Shown: positions 31,071 through 41,235, counted from the stretch's first letter. The stretch: DNA of 64,000 bases from an uncultured Oscillospiraceae bacterium (GCA_947629955.1 CANRFT010000002.1:33992-97991), one strand, 5' to 3'. Notes: generated by a model not told the origin, from the letters alone. Program-made: numbers and translations.

Positions 31071-33482
31071 TTGAAATACGATTTTGCGTCCATCGAGCCC
31101 AAATGGCAGAAGAAATGGGAGGAGGCCAAGGCCTTCGCCGCCGCCGACAACAGCGAAAAGCCCAAGTTCTACGGCCTCATCGAGTTCCCCTATCCCTCCG
31201 GCCAGGGGCTCCACGTGGGCCATCCCCGGCCCTTCACCGCCATGGACATCGTCACCCGCAAGAAGCGGATGGACGGCTATAACGTGCTGTTCCCCATCGG
31301 GTTCGACGCCTTCGGCCTGCCCACGGAGAACTACGCCATCAAAAACCACGTCCACCCCGCCGTTGTGACGAAACGGAACATCGCCAACTTCACCCGGCAG
31401 CTGAAGATGCTGGGCTACGGCTTCGACTGGGACCGGGTGGTGGACACCACTGACCCCGGCTACTACAAGTGGACCCAATGGATCTTCCTCCAGCTCTACA
31501 AGCACGGCCTGGCCTACAAGACCACCATGCCGGTGAACTGGTGCACCTCCTGCAAGTGCGTGCTGGCCAACGAGGAGGTCGTCGAGGGCGTGTGCGAGCG
31601 GTGCGGCAGCCCCGTCATCCGCAAGGAGAAGTCCCAGTGGATGCTGAAGATCACCGAGTACGCCCAGCGGCTGATCGACGATCTGGACGACGTGGACTTC
31701 ATCGAGCGGGTGAAGATCCAGCAGCGCAACTGGATCGGCCGGTCCACCGGCGCGGAGGTTACCTTCAAGGCCACCACCGGGGACGACATCGTGGTCTTCA
31801 CCACCCGGCCCGACACCCTGTTCGGCGCCACCTATATGGTCCTCTCCCCGGAGCACGCTCTTATCAAGAAGTGGGCCCCCGTCCTCAAAAACCTGGACGA
31901 GGTGACTGCCTACCAGAAGGCCGCCGCCTCCAAGTCCGACCTGGAGCGCACCGAGCTCAACAAGGAGAAGACCGGCGTCTGCCTGGACGGCGTGGCCGCC
32001 ATCAACCCGGTGAACGGCCGGGAGATCCCCATCTTTATCTCCGATTACGTGCTGGCCACCTACGGCACCGGCGCCATCATGGCCGTCCCCGCCCACGACG
32101 ACCGGGACTGGGAGTTTGCCAAGAAGTTCGGCTGCGAGATCATCGAGGTGGTCTCCGGAGGCGAGGACGTGCAGAAGGCCGCCTTCACCGCCAAGGACGA
32201 CACCGGCATCCTGGTCAACTCCGAGTTTTTGAACGGCCTCACCGTGAAGCAGGCCATCCCCGTCATCACCAAGTGGCTGGAGGAGAAGGGCATCGGCTCC
32301 GCCAAGGTCAACTACAAGCTCCGGGACTGGGTGTTCTCCCGCCAGCGCTACTGGGGCGAGCCCATCCCCATGGTGTGGTGCGACAAGTGCGGCTGGCAGC
32401 CCATCCCCGAGTCTGAGCTGCCCCTGCTGCTGCCTGAGGTGGAGAGCTACGAGCCCACCGACGACGGCGAGTCCCCCCTCAGCAAGATGACCGACTGGGT
32501 CAACACCACCTGTCCCTGCTGCGGCGGCCCCGCCCGGCGGGAGACCGACACCATGCCCCAGTGGGCCGGCTCCAGCTGGTACTTCCTCCGCTATATGGAC
32601 CCCCGCAACGATGAGGCCCTGGCCTCTAAGGAGGCCCTGGACTACTGGTCCCCGGTGGACTGGTACAACGGCGGCATGGAGCACACCACCCTCCACCTGC
32701 TCTACTCCCGGTTCTGGCACAAGTTCCTCTACGACATCGGCGTGGTGCCCACCAAGGAGCCCTATCAGAAGCGGACCTCCCACGGCATGATCCTGGGCGA
32801 GGGCGGCGAGAAGATGTCCAAGTCCAGGGGCAACGTGGTCAATCCCGACGACGTGGTGAAAAACTACGGCGCCGACACCCTGCGGCTCTATATCATGTTC
32901 ATCGGCGACTTTGAGCAGGCCGCCGTGTGGAGCGACAACGCGGTGAAGGGCTGTAAGCGCTTCCTGGACAAGGTGTGGAACCTGGCCGAGAGCTGCGACC
33001 CCAGCCTGGAGCACACCCCCGCCAACGAGGCCGGCCTCCACAAGACCATCAAGAAGGTGGCAGACGACATCGAGGGCATGAAGTTCAACACTGCCATCGC
33101 CGCCATGATGACCCTGGTGGGGGACTTCCAGAAGAACGGCTGCTCTAAGGGCGATATGAAGACCCTGCTCACCATCCTGTCCCCCTTCGCCCCCCACATC
33201 TGCGAGGAGCTGTGGGAGATGCTGGGCGGCGAGGGCTTCGTCTGCCAGCAGTCCTGGCCCGCCTACGACGAGAGCAAGACCGTGGCCGCCACCGTGCAGA
33301 TGGCCGTACAGGTGAACGGCAAGGTGCGGGCCAACATCGTGGTCCCCGCGGACGCGGACAACGACGCCATCGTCGCCGCCGCCCAGGCCGACCCCAAAGT
33401 GCAGAAGTTCACCGCCGGCATGAGCCTGGTGAAGTCCATCGTGGTGCCCGGCCGCCTGGTGAACCTGATCGTCAAACCGTAA
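31071..33482 (+). CDS. leuS: Leucyl-tRNA synthetase
   Basis: An 803-residue class Ia synthetase for tRNA-Leu. The nucleotide-binding motif is HVGH (from residue 48), here followed by PRPFTAMDI instead of the common PxGYTxTD. The CP1 editing domain occupies about 220-410. KMSKS is at 581-585 ([16 protein letters not shown]), followed by the anticodon-binding helices and the C-terminal [16 protein letters not shown] domain. The TTG at 31071 is preferred because the family starts [12 protein letters not shown] and GGAAGTG lies just upstream; an ATG five codons earlier has no ribosome binding site. Confidence 0.95.
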   Translation: MKYDFASIEPKWQKKWEEAKAFAAADNSEKPKFYGLIEFPYPSGQGLHVGHPRPFTAMDIVTRKKRMDGYNVLFPIGFDAFGLPTENYAIKNHVHPAVVTKRNIANFTRQLKMLGYGFDWDRVVDTTDPGYYKWTQWIFLQLYKHGLAYKTTMPVNWCTSCKCVLANEEVVEGVCERCGSPVIRKEKSQWMLKITEYAQRLIDDLDDVDFIERVKIQQRNWIGRSTGAEVTFKATTGDDIVVFTTRPDTLFGATYMVLSPEHALIKKWAPVLKNLDEVTAYQKAAASKSDLERTELNKEKTGVCLDGVAAINPVNGREIPIFISDYVLATYGTGAIMAVPAHDDRDWEFAKKFGCEIIEVVSGGEDVQKAAFTAKDDTGILVNSEFLNGLTVKQAIPVITKWLEEKGIGSAKVNYKLRDWVFSRQRYWGEPIPMVWCDKCGWQPIPESELPLLLPEVESYEPTDDGESPLSKMTDWVNTTCPCCGGPARRETDTMPQWAGSSWYFLRYMDPRNDEALASKEALDYWSPVDWYNGGMEHTTLHLLYSRFWHKFLYDIGVVPTKEPYQKRTSHGMILGEGGEKMSKSRGNVVNPDDVVKNYGADTLRLYIMFIGDFEQAAVWSDNAVKGCKRFLDKVWNLAESCDPSLEHTPANEAGLHKTIKKVADDIEGMKFNTAIAAMMTLVGDFQKNGCSKGDMKTLLTILSPFAPHICEELWEMLGGEGFVCQQSWPAYDESKTVAATVQMAVQVNGKVRANIVVPADADNDAIVAAAQADPKVQKFTAGMSLVKSIVVPGRLVNLIVKP

Positions 33483-33526
33483 CATCCCCTGGTGGACGAG
33501 CTCAAAAAAACTACCATATTTTGCGG

Positions 33527-33555
33527 TTGACAACACACGACTTTTCTCATATAAT
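33527..33555 (+). promoter_or_regulatory. Promoter of rpsU
   Basis: Consensus TTGACA (33527-33532), 17-base spacer, TATAAT (33550-33555). Confidence 0.85.
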
Positions 33556-33634
33556 ACTACTGTTAAAGCCGCATACTGCGGCTTGGAAGCATCCTGGATC
33601 GAGCCGGATGCCCTCGGAAGGAGGGAAAACATAA

Positions 33635-33817
33635 ATGTCCGAAGTCCATGTCCGCGAGGGCGAATCCCTGGAGAACGCTCTGAAGCGGTTCAAACGCAGC
33701 TGCGCCAAATCCGGCGTGCTGGCCGAGGTCCGCAAGCGCGAGTTCTACGACAGCCCCAGCGTCAAGCGGCGCAAGAAGAGCGAGGCCGCCCGCAAGAACC
33801 GCAAGAAGTTCTATTGA
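33635..33817 (+). CDS. rpsU: 30S ribosomal protein bS21
   Basis: A 60-residue bS21: [21 protein letters not shown], then [20 protein letters not shown] and a basic tail. It sits near the anti-Shine-Dalgarno region of 16S rRNA. The ATG follows GGAGGG. It is monocistronic with a consensus promoter and a strong terminator, the usual compact arrangement in this group. Confidence 0.97.
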   Translation: MSEVHVREGESLENALKRFKRSCAKSGVLAEVRKREFYDSPSVKRRKKSEAARKNRKKFY

Positions 33818-33827
33818 TCCGAGCGTG

Positions 33828-33864
33828 AAAAGACCGACACAGGAGACTGTGCCGGTCTTTTTTT
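33828..33864 (+). terminator. Terminator of rpsU
   Basis: AAAGACCG-A-CACAG / CTGTG-C-CGGTCTTT stem followed by a T run. Confidence 0.85.
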
Positions 33865-33951
33865 GAAAATTTTTCTTTCCCCCGTAACCTTTTTCCCTCC
33901 CCGCCGGTCTTATGGATGTCCGGACAGAACAAAACGAGAGCGGGTGGAAGC

Positions 33952-34554
33952 GTGAGATCATTACAAGCGGCGGCGGCGCGGCAGTTCAGTCCGGCCGCGG
34001 CCATCAGCCGATTCCCCGGCGGCAGCCGGGAGGAGGCCCCCGTCCGGGGCCGGGTGGCACAGCCCGCCGATCCCCGGCGGGACTGGTTCTGCGCCCAGAT
34101 CGAGGCCAACAAGACCGCCATGTTCCGGCTGGCCCGGAGCATCCTCCGGGGCGACGCCGACGCGGAGGACGCCGTGTCCGAGGCGGTGCTGCGCGCTTTC
34201 GTCCATCTGGACGGACTGCGAAAACAGGACAGCGTGAAAAGCTGGCTCATGCGGATCACGGCAAACGAGGCCTACCGCATTTTGTACCGGCAGCGGGACA
34301 CCGTCCCCCTGGAGGAGCTGGACCGGGAGCCAGCCGCCCCCCGGCGGGAGTTGGAGGAGGAGATGAGCCTCTGGGACCACGTGAAGGCACTGCCCGACGG
34401 TCTGCGGGCCCCGGTGACACTGTTTTACTACGAGGAGCTGCCCGTCAGCGAGATCGCCGACATCCTGGCGCTGACGCCGGGGGCGGTGAAGACCCGGCTG
34501 AGCCGGGCGCGGGCATTGCTGCGGACGCGGCTGGAACAGGAGGATGAATCATGA
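33952..34554 (+). CDS. ECF-type RNA polymerase sigma factor
   Basis: About 200 residues. Region 2 is RLARSILRGDADAEDAVSEA followed by VLRAFVHLDGLRKQDSVKSW; region 4 is LPDGLRAPVTLFYYEELPVSE with the recognition helix ADILALTPGAVKTRLSRARA. The first 40 residues are a low-complexity extension. GTG at 33952 has GGTGGAAG upstream and is preferred; an ATG at 33916 in the same frame has none. A GTAACC (33884-33889) with GGTCTT about 15 bases on resembles an ECF promoter and suggests autoregulation. The gene overlaps its partner by ATGA. Confidence 0.85.
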   Translation: MRSLQAAAARQFSPAAAISRFPGGSREEAPVRGRVAQPADPRRDWFCAQIEANKTAMFRLARSILRGDADAEDAVSEAVLRAFVHLDGLRKQDSVKSWLMRITANEAYRILYRQRDTVPLEELDREPAAPRRELEEEMSLWDHVKALPDGLRAPVTLFYYEELPVSEIADILALTPGAVKTRLSRARALLRTRLEQEDES

Positions 34555-35396
34555 AGCGCACCGACGAACAGTTCGACGAGCTCCTGCGGACCATGGCCCG
34601 GCGGGAGGACACCCCCCTGCCTCCCGACCTGGACCGGCGGCTGGAGGCGGTGTACGCCCGGCTGGATGACGCGGGGCGGACTGTAAAAAAGGAGGAAAAA
34701 CCGGTGAAACGGAAGATCTTTACCCTGGCGCGGGTGGCGGCCATCGCCGCGGTGGTGGCCCTGTGCGTGGCAAGCATGGCGGTGGGGGCGCTGGCCTTCT
34801 CCACCGAGCGCGTCGTGGAGAGGCCCGTGGAGGTGCCTGTTGAGGTCCCGGTGGAGCCCGAGGCCATCGACATGGACGACATCGGCATCTCCCTGATCTT
34901 GCCCGACGAATGGAAGGACAAATACACCGTCGTCCGCGACGACGAGCGTGGAGTATATAACGTCTTCTGCAAATCCGTTTATGACTACTGTGTGTCCGAA
35001 AATCTGTTCGTGGAGGACTTATTCGACGAAATCTCCGGCGACTTCCCCATCATGGGGCTCCTGTTCACGGTGAGCTGGGCGGATGATAACGACGCATCGT
35101 GGACCAATGTTCCCGGTTATGAACTGGCCCATACCGAGGGCGGCTCCTATGTGATGACCCTCACCAGCGATGTGGAGTATCCCTTCGGATTCGTGGACCC
35201 GGAGACGCTGGAGCCCACAGAGTGGGAGCCGGACGACCCGTGGCTTGCCGACATGATGCGTGAATATCCAAACGCCTCTTTGGAGGAGCTTGTGGTCATG
35301 AACAGGGACTACCTCACCCTGTACTACTCTATCAAGGACATCCGGCTGGTGCTGAACGGTGTCATGGCCCGCGCCCTGGGCGCCACGAACGGATAA
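34551..35396 (+). CDS. Membrane anti-sigma factor-like protein
   Basis: A 281-residue single-pass protein: a cytoplasmic N-terminal part (1-55, DEQFDELLRTMARREDTPLP, able to bind the sigma factor), one membrane helix (about 60-82), and an extracellular domain with a short PVEVPVEVPVEP linker. The arrangement and four-base overlap with the ECF gene make it the likely anti-sigma factor. No HxxxCxxC zinc motif is seen, so it is not a ZAS-type protein. The outer domain is unfamiliar; the released signal is unknown. Confidence 0.75.
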   Translation: MKRTDEQFDELLRTMARREDTPLPPDLDRRLEAVYARLDDAGRTVKKEEKPVKRKIFTLARVAAIAAVVALCVASMAVGALAFSTERVVERPVEVPVEVPVEPEAIDMDDIGISLILPDEWKDKYTVVRDDERGVYNVFCKSVYDYCVSENLFVEDLFDEISGDFPIMGLLFTVSWADDNDASWTNVPGYELAHTEGGSYVMTLTSDVEYPFGFVDPETLEPTEWEPDDPWLADMMREYPNASLEELVVMNRDYLTLYYSIKDIRLVLNGVMARALGATNG

Positions 35397-35463
35397 CAGA
35401 TCTGCTCACCGGAGGGGTCCGGCGCTTCGGCGCGCGGGTCTCCGGGAACGCTTACCGGGATGC

Positions 35464-35495
35464 GAAAACGCTCCGCCGCCGGCGGGGCGTTTTTG
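35464..35495 (+). terminator. Terminator of the ECF/anti-sigma pair
   Basis: AAAACGC-T-CCGC / GCGG-G-GCGTTTTT stem with T run. The stretch from here to 35667 is AT-richer with only short imperfect inverted repeats, and no gene is seen. Confidence 0.7.
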
Positions 35496-35667
35496 CGCTC
35501 CACAGACAGGAACACTCAAAATTTGCCGCACAAAAAAGCCGAAAACAACGGAGATTTTCAAATAGATCGTTGATAATCCAAAAGCTTTTTCGCAAAAATC
35601 GGAGTTTTCGGTTTTTGGAACAGAGAAAATTCTATGCCGCGCCGCCCCCAGATTTTTCATCTTTTTC

Positions 35668-35696
35668 TTGAGGGCTTCGCCGCCGTCTGCTATATT
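35668..35696 (+). promoter_or_regulatory. Promoter of the tandem-esterase SLH gene
   Basis: TTGAGG (35668-35673), 17-base spacer, TATATT (35691-35696). The leader of about 120 bases is GC-rich and likely structured, with no recognised element. Confidence 0.6.
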
Positions 35697-35824
35697 ATTT
35701 GTGGATCGTCAGCGGCTGTCTGCGCGTCACGGATGAAGGGAGGGATACCGGGGCAGAGCCGTTGACAGCGGCCGGCGCCCGCAGGGGCGCGAACGCCGCG
35801 ACACAAAAGTAAGGAGGAACACAC

Positions 35825-38800
35825 ATGAAGCACTTCAAAAAGGTACTTGCCCTCTGCGTTTCCCTGGCGCTGCTGCTCTCCGTCTGCCCCATGGCGCTGG
35901 CGGCTGACAGCGCCGCGTTTACCGACATCAGCGGCACCACCCACGCCCACGCCATCCAGGTCCTGGCCGCCGCCGGCATCGTGAATGGCATCGGCGGCGG
36001 TAAATTCGATCCCGACGGGTCCGTGGACCGCGCCACGGCGGCCACTGTGCTGCACCGTCTGGCCGGCAAGCCCACGACCGAGGCCAGCAGCAAGTTCGAG
36101 GATGTGAAGGACGGCGCCTGGTATGCCGCCACTGTGAACTGGGCCTCGGAGACCGGCATCGTCCAGGGCGACGGAGCGGGCCATTTCTTCCCCGATTCTC
36201 CTGTCACCGGTGAGCAGATGGAGCTGATGCTGTCCCGGCTGGCGGAGCGGATCGGCGTGGACTATTCCGCCGTCGTCACCTCCAAGGAGCCCCTGAACCG
36301 CGGCGAGCTGGCCGAGATGGCGTATGTCCTCTATACCATGATGGGCGACTGCGTCTTTGCCACCGACGGCACCCTCTACATCGTGGGTTATGACGCGGGT
36401 CCCAGCGTGGACAAGGTCATCGTCACCCTGCCCGAGGCCGTTGACGCCGTCAGCGCCGAGGGCGCCGCGGTGGCCACCGCGGGCACGGAGCGCAAGGTCA
36501 CCGGCGTGGTTCTCTCCGACGAGAAGGGCAATCCCGTGGAGGGCACCTCCAAATATGTGACCCTGACCCTGGAGCCTGTGGCCGGCGGCCTCTTCGTGGA
36601 AGTCCCCGATGCCCACGGCAACAGCCTCAAGGAGTGGGTCGACGCCTATGTCGTCTCCGCCCAGTTCAGTGTTGAGCTGAACGGCGAGAGCAAGACCGCC
36701 TCTCTGAACGCCAACTGCATCGGCAGCCGCATCGCTCCCGAGGCCGACAAGTTCACGATGGGCACCTACAGCGTTGACAATACCAACCCCATGACCGACA
36801 AGACCGAGAAGGTCAACATCCATTACGCCTCCTATGCGCCTGACACGCTGAAGAACGACGGGGCCAAGAACCCCCTGGTCATCTGGCTGCACGGCGCCGG
36901 CGAGGGCGGCAGCGATCCCAGCTTTGTCCTGCTGTCCAATGAGGCCGCAGATCTGGCTGGCGAGACCATCCAGAACTACTTCACCACCGAGGGTGGCCAG
37001 AAGGGCGCTTACGTTCTGGTCCCCCAGACCGAGACCGTTTGGATGGACCAGGGCGACGGCGTGAAGAGCTGGGGCGACGTGGAGACCCGTTACTCCGAGG
37101 CTCTGATGGCGGCCATCGAGCAGTATGTGGCCGACAACGGCGACATCGATGCGAGCCGCATCTATATCGGCGGCTGCTCCAACGGCGGTTACATGGCCGT
37201 CAACATGATGATCAAGTATCCCGACTACTGGGCCGCGGCCTTCCCCGTCTGCTCTGTCTATCCCTACAACGTTTGGCAGCGCAACGAAGACGGCAGCTAT
37301 GTGAAGGGGTCCCTGGACCGCGCCTTCCCGGCATTCTCCTTCCCGCCCTATCATCCGTCTCTGGACAGCTATGTCCCCTCTGACGTGCGCTGGACCACGG
37401 ATGAAGACATCGAGACCATCAAGGACATCCCCGTGTGGTTCGTCCACGCTGCCTCCGACCCCGTCGTGACCCCCGACTACACCTCTATGTCGGTTTATCG
37501 CGCTCTGGTCAAGGCCGGCGCCACCAACGCCTGGTACTCTCTGTTTGAGCATGCGCTCAACACCGATCTTGTAGAAAAGTCCACCGCCACCTTCGGTCAC
37601 GCCGTGTGGCAGAACCTCTTTAACGATCAGGTGAAGCGCGTACAGAACGTGGATGCCATCAAGAACTCCGCCGCGGACGACAAGACCATGGGCTTCGTTC
37701 CCTCTGATGAGACTGGCGGCGGCTCCGCCTCCAACGGCTATGACAGCCTCTTCGCCTGGCTGAATGCCCAGAAGAACACCAACACCAAGGTCATCGTTAC
37801 CGGCACCCAGCAGGTGGTACTTAAAGCTGAGGATGGGGGTCCCGTCGTGTACAAGACCATCGTCCATCTGGATAAGGCTGTAGACGCCGATTCCGTCACA
37901 AAGGAGAGCCTCAAGGTGGTTGAGACCAGGGAAACCTTCAGCTGGGCCACCTTCACCTCTGAAATCGTGAGCGAGGCCCGCGAGATCACCGACGCCTATC
38001 CCTGCGACGAACTGGGCAACAAGGTGGAGACCGATTCCAGCTATATCGCTGTGGAGATGACCTATGACAGCGTCGTCGGCTATCCCTACGCCACCGTGAA
38101 TGAGCAGAGCGTTTACAGCGATGTATATGCTTTGGCTGTCTCCCTGGGCAGCGGCAAACTGGCCACCGCCAACGGCACTGCCATCGACAAGCTGTCTGTG
38201 GGCAAGGTAGATCTGAGCAAGGCCCTGATCCCCGAACTGGACAAGGTGGACCTGACCGGCAAGTTCGAGGGCACTGACGGCAAGACCCTGACTTACGCCT
38301 CCTACGCCCCCGACAACGCCGCCGACGGCCAGAAGCACCCCCTGGTGATCTGGATCCACGGCATGGGCGAGGGCGGCACCGATCCCTCCATCGCCATGCT
38401 GGGCAACGAGGTGACCGCACTGATCAAAGACCAGTTCCAGAGTCTTATGGGCGGCGCCTATGTGCTGGTTCCCCAGACCGACGGCTTCTGGCTCCGGTAT
38501 GACGAAAACGACCCGACCAAATGGATGGACAACCCCGGCGTGAAATCCATCTACACCGACACCCTCATGGAACTCATTAAGAGCTATGTGGCGGCCAACC
38601 CCGCCATCGATACCGATCGCATCATCATCGGCGGCTGCTCCAACGGCGGTTACATGACCATGAACATGATCATCCAGTATCCTGACTACTTCGCCGCCGC
38701 CTATCCCATCTGCGAAGCCTATGAGGACTCTGGCATCACTGACGAGCAGATGGAGAGCATCAAGGGTATTCCCATCTGGTTTGTCTGGGCCGAGGACGAC

Positions 38801-38983
38801 TTCCTGGTGGATCCCACCACTCATGAGAAGCCCACCATCGAGCGGTTGACGAAGCTTGGCGCTGAAGTCCACTCCAGCGTCTTTGAGACCGGCGGCCATG
38901 CCTCCTGGGTCTACTTCTTCAACAACGAGTGCGTTGAGGGCGACGTGAACATGTGGCAGTGGATGTCCCAGCAGGGCAAGTGA
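35825..38983 (+). CDS. SLH-anchored protein with two tandem esterase domains
   Basis: A 1052-residue exported protein: signal peptide (1-26, ending ALA), two clear SLH repeats (about 30-78 and 90-142) plus a degenerate third. Two homologous modules follow, each a beta-rich lead-in and an alpha/beta hydrolase resembling PHB-depolymerase or feruloyl-esterase-like (LpqC/Esterase_phb) proteins. Module 1 has IWLHGAGEGGSD, nucleophile elbow IGGCSNGGYMAVNM and a late GHAVW His. Module 2 has IWIHGMGEGGTD, IGGCSNGGYMTMNM and GHASW. Both appear catalytically intact. It is probably a wall-attached esterase for dietary polymer side chains. The ATG follows AAGGAGG. Confidence 0.82.
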   Translation: MKHFKKVLALCVSLALLLSVCPMALAADSAAFTDISGTTHAHAIQVLAAAGIVNGIGGGKFDPDGSVDRATAATVLHRLAGKPTTEASSKFEDVKDGAWYAATVNWASETGIVQGDGAGHFFPDSPVTGEQMELMLSRLAERIGVDYSAVVTSKEPLNRGELAEMAYVLYTMMGDCVFATDGTLYIVGYDAGPSVDKVIVTLPEAVDAVSAEGAAVATAGTERKVTGVVLSDEKGNPVEGTSKYVTLTLEPVAGGLFVEVPDAHGNSLKEWVDAYVVSAQFSVELNGESKTASLNANCIGSRIAPEADKFTMGTYSVDNTNPMTDKTEKVNIHYASYAPDTLKNDGAKNPLVIWLHGAGEGGSDPSFVLLSNEAADLAGETIQNYFTTEGGQKGAYVLVPQTETVWMDQGDGVKSWGDVETRYSEALMAAIEQYVADNGDIDASRIYIGGCSNGGYMAVNMMIKYPDYWAAAFPVCSVYPYNVWQRNEDGSYVKGSLDRAFPAFSFPPYHPSLDSYVPSDVRWTTDEDIETIKDIPVWFVHAASDPVVTPDYTSMSVYRALVKAGATNAWYSLFEHALNTDLVEKSTATFGHAVWQNLFNDQVKRVQNVDAIKNSAADDKTMGFVPSDETGGGSASNGYDSLFAWLNAQKNTNTKVIVTGTQQVVLKAEDGGPVVYKTIVHLDKAVDADSVTKESLKVVETRETFSWATFTSEIVSEAREITDAYPCDELGNKVETDSSYIAVEMTYDSVVGYPYATVNEQSVYSDVYALAVSLGSGKLATANGTAIDKLSVGKVDLSKALIPELDKVDLTGKFEGTDGKTLTYASYAPDNAADGQKHPLVIWIHGMGEGGTDPSIAMLGNEVTALIKDQFQSLMGGAYVLVPQTDGFWLRYDENDPTKWMDNPGVKSIYTDTLMELIKSYVAANPAIDTDRIIIGGCSNGGYMTMNMIIQYPDYFAAAYPICEAYEDSGITDEQMESIKGIPIWFVWAEDDFLVDPTTHEKPTIERLTKLGAEVHSSVFETGGHASWVYFFNNECVEGDVNMWQWMSQQGK

Positions 38984-39022
38984 TCCCCGTGTGACGCGGC
39001 ACATCTGAACACAGCGCAGCAA

Positions 39023-39055
39023 CGGGCCCCCGGCTTAACGCCGGGGGCCCGCTTT
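39023..39055 (+). terminator. Terminator of the tandem-esterase gene
   Basis: Stem CGGGCCCCCGGC / GCCGGGGGCCCG, followed by a short CTTT. Confidence 0.75.
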
Positions 39056-39118
39056 GCGCTAAGGTGATCTTCCACAGAGTTCCGGCGATTTTTCCGCAAA
39101 AATTAGGGGCCGGACCCC

Positions 39119-39147
39119 TTGCAAAAACGGGGAAGATGTAGTACAAT
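39119..39147 (+). promoter_or_regulatory. Promoter of the aminotransferase gene
   Basis: TTGCAA (39119-39124), 17-base spacer, TACAAT (39142-39147). Confidence 0.6.
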
Positions 39148-39213
39148 GCAGTCGATGCTTTTGTGCTTTAATACATCGAATGAACAAAGCGATTGGGAAA
39201 GGTCGGATCCGGA

Positions 39214-40416
39214 ATGGTTTCAGAGGCCATGCGCCAGTTGGGCGCCGCCGGCAACCCCATGCGGGTGCTGTTTGAATACGGAAAGAAGCGGGCCGCCGTG
39301 GTGGGCGCGGAGAACGTGCTGGACCTGGCTCTGGGCAACCCCAGCGTGCCGCCGCCCCCCCAGGTGAACGACGTGATCCGGGAGGTGCTGGCCGGCCCCA
39401 TGGCCGACTCGGTCCACGGCTACACCAGCTCGGTGGGCGATCTGGACGTCCGGGCCCGCATCGCCATCTCCCTGAACCGGCGGTTCAACGCCGGGTGCAA
39501 GCCGGAGGACCTGTTCCTCACCTGCGGCGCGGCCCCGGCCCTGTGCGCCTGCTTCAAGGGCCTGACCTGCCCCGGCGACAAATTCATGGTCATCACCCCC
39601 TACTTCACCGAGTATAAAATCTTCATCCACGGCGCGGGGGCGGAGGTGGTGGAGGTCCCCGCCGACCGGAGGACCTTCCTGCTGGACATCGACGCCATCG
39701 AGGCGGCCCTGGACCCCTCCGTCAAGGGCGTGGTCATCAACTCCCCCAATAACCCCTCCGGCGTGGTGTATCCCCGGGAGAACCTGGAGGCCCTGGCGGA
39801 TCTGCTCCGCAGCAAGAGCCGCGAGCACGGCGCCCCCATCTATCTGATCTCCGACGAGCCCTACCGGGAGATCGTGTACGACGGGGTGGAGGTCCCCTGG
39901 GTGCCCTCCGTGTACGAGAACACCCTGGTGTGCTACTCCTACAGCAAGGCCATCTCCCTCCCCGGCGAGCGCATCGGCTATGTGCTGGTGCCCCCCTCCA
40001 TGGAGGACCACGACACCGTGTTCCAAGCGGTAGCGGGGGCCGGCCGGTGTACCGGCCACATCAACGCCCCCTCCCTGTTCCAGCAGGTGGCCGCCGCCTG
40101 CGACGGGCTGGTGAGCGATCTGACCTCCTATACCGTCAACCGCAACCGGCTGTACGACTCCCTCACCGCCATGGGCTATGAGTGCGTCAAGCCCGACGGC
40201 ACCTTCTATCTGCTGATGAAGTCCCCGGAGCCCGACGCCGCCGCCTTCTCAAAGAAGGCCATGGAGATGGATCTGCTGTTCCCGGACACCTCCTCCTTTG
40301 CCTGCCCGGGCTTCGTGCGCATCGCCTACTGCGTACCGCCGGAGCGGGTGGAGAAGGCCATTCCCCGGTTCGCCCGTCTGGCCGAGCTGTACCGGCTGAA
40401 GGCCAGGACCGCCTGA
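39214..40416 (+). CDS. Class I/II pyridoxal-phosphate aminotransferase
   Basis: A 400-residue fold-type I aminotransferase. Visible marks: GYTSSVGDLDVRARIAISLN, the substrate-binding NSPNNPSGVVYPRE, the ISDEPYREIVYDG segment that contacts the PLP ring, and the Schiff-base Lys in YSYSKAISLPGERIGY. The C-terminal Arg (GFVRIAYC) would bind the substrate carboxylate. It is close to clostridial aspartate/aromatic-type enzymes; the exact substrate cannot be told. ATG 39214 is chosen (GGAAAGG upstream); a TTG seven codons earlier is an alternative. Monocistronic. Confidence 0.88.
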   Translation: MVSEAMRQLGAAGNPMRVLFEYGKKRAAVVGAENVLDLALGNPSVPPPPQVNDVIREVLAGPMADSVHGYTSSVGDLDVRARIAISLNRRFNAGCKPEDLFLTCGAAPALCACFKGLTCPGDKFMVITPYFTEYKIFIHGAGAEVVEVPADRRTFLLDIDAIEAALDPSVKGVVINSPNNPSGVVYPRENLEALADLLRSKSREHGAPIYLISDEPYREIVYDGVEVPWVPSVYENTLVCYSYSKAISLPGERIGYVLVPPSMEDHDTVFQAVAGAGRCTGHINAPSLFQQVAAACDGLVSDLTSYTVNRNRLYDSLTAMGYECVKPDGTFYLLMKSPEPDAAAFSKKAMEMDLLFPDTSSFACPGFVRIAYCVPPERVEKAIPRFARLAELYRLKARTA

Positions 40417-40427
40417 ATCTGTTTTGC

Positions 40428-40465
40428 AAGGGCCGCCCGTTCGGGCGGTCCTTAATCATTTTTTA
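40428..40465 (+). terminator. Terminator of the aminotransferase gene
   Basis: AAGG-G-CCGCCCG / CGGGCGG-T-CCTT stem followed by a T-rich tail. Confidence 0.75.
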
Positions 40466-40478
40466 AAGAAATTCCCCC

Positions 40479-40507
40479 TTGCGGCTTAATGGGCGGGCTG
40501 GTAGGAT
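40479..40507 (+). promoter_or_regulatory. Promoter of the VanRS-like two-component genes
   Basis: TTGCGG (40479-40484), 17-base spacer, TAGGAT (40502-40507). Confidence 0.45.
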
Positions 40508-40535
40508 AAAAGGGAATATAAGGGGGGAGACGCCC

Positions 40536-41234
40536 GTGAACACCATATTGATCTGCGACGACGACAGGGACATCGTCTCGGCGCTGAACATCTACCTCAC
40601 CAGCGAGGGCTACAATACCGTGGAGGCCTATAACGGCGAGGAGGCCCTGGCCGCCGTCCGGGCGGGGGGCATCGACTGCATCCTCATGGACGTGATGATG
40701 CCCAAGCTGGACGGCATCCGGGCCACGGCGAAGCTCCGGGAGGAGGGAGGCAATATCCCCATCATCCTGCTCACCGCCAAGAGCGAGGACGCGGACAAGG
40801 TGCTGGGCCTCAACATTGGCGCCGACGACTACGTCACCAAACCCTTCAACCCCATCGAGGTGATGGCAAGGGTCAAGAGTCAGCTCCGGCGGTACACCAC
40901 CCTGGGCGGCAAGCCCCAGGAGGCGGAGAGCGGCCTCATCGTCAACGGGGCCCTGGCCATGGATGACAGCGCCAAAACGGTCACCGTGGACGGGGAGCCT
41001 GTGTCCCTGACGCCCCTGGAGTACAATATCCTCCGCCTGCTGATGAAGAACCCCGGCCGGGTGTTCTCCACCGGGCAGATCTACGAGCAGGTGTGGAACG
41101 ATCCGGCCTACGGCTCGGAGAACACGGTGGCGGTCCACATCCGGCACCTGCGGGAGAAACTGGAGATCGACCCCGCCAACCCCCGGTACATCCGGGTGGT
41201 GTGGGGCCTGGGCTACAAGATGGAGAAGATGTGA
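40536..41234 (+). CDS. OmpR-family response regulator (VanR-like)
   Basis: A 232-residue regulator with an N-terminal receiver (ILICDDDRDIVSALNIYL, phosphorylation Asp in CILMDVMMPKLDGI, and Lys in YVTKPFNPIE) and a C-terminal winged helix (VSLTPLEYNILRLLMKNP, HIRHLREKLEIDPANPRYI). GTG at 40536 follows AGGGGGGAG and is preferred over the longer frame. It is one base ahead of its sensor kinase. The target genes are not apparent; the downstream SLH gene has its own promoter and motifs. Confidence 0.93.
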   Translation: MNTILICDDDRDIVSALNIYLTSEGYNTVEAYNGEEALAAVRAGGIDCILMDVMMPKLDGIRATAKLREEGGNIPIILLTAKSEDADKVLGLNIGADDYVTKPFNPIEVMARVKSQLRRYTTLGGKPQEAESGLIVNGALAMDDSAKTVTVDGEPVSLTPLEYNILRLLMKNPGRVFSTGQIYEQVWNDPAYGSENTVAVHIRHLREKLEIDPANPRYIRVVWGLGYKMEKM

Positions 41235-41235
41235 G

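Noticed and set aside
31014..33632. An 872-codon open frame antisense to leuS
   Set aside because: leuS on the plus strand has class Ia motifs along its whole length; the antisense product is low-complexity and lacks any domain.
35690..39022. A 1110-codon open frame antisense to the tandem-esterase gene
   Set aside because: High GC third positions make the complementary frame open by chance. It has no ribosome binding site, and its His/Gly/Val-rich product is typical of shadow frames. The forward frame has a signal peptide and known domains.
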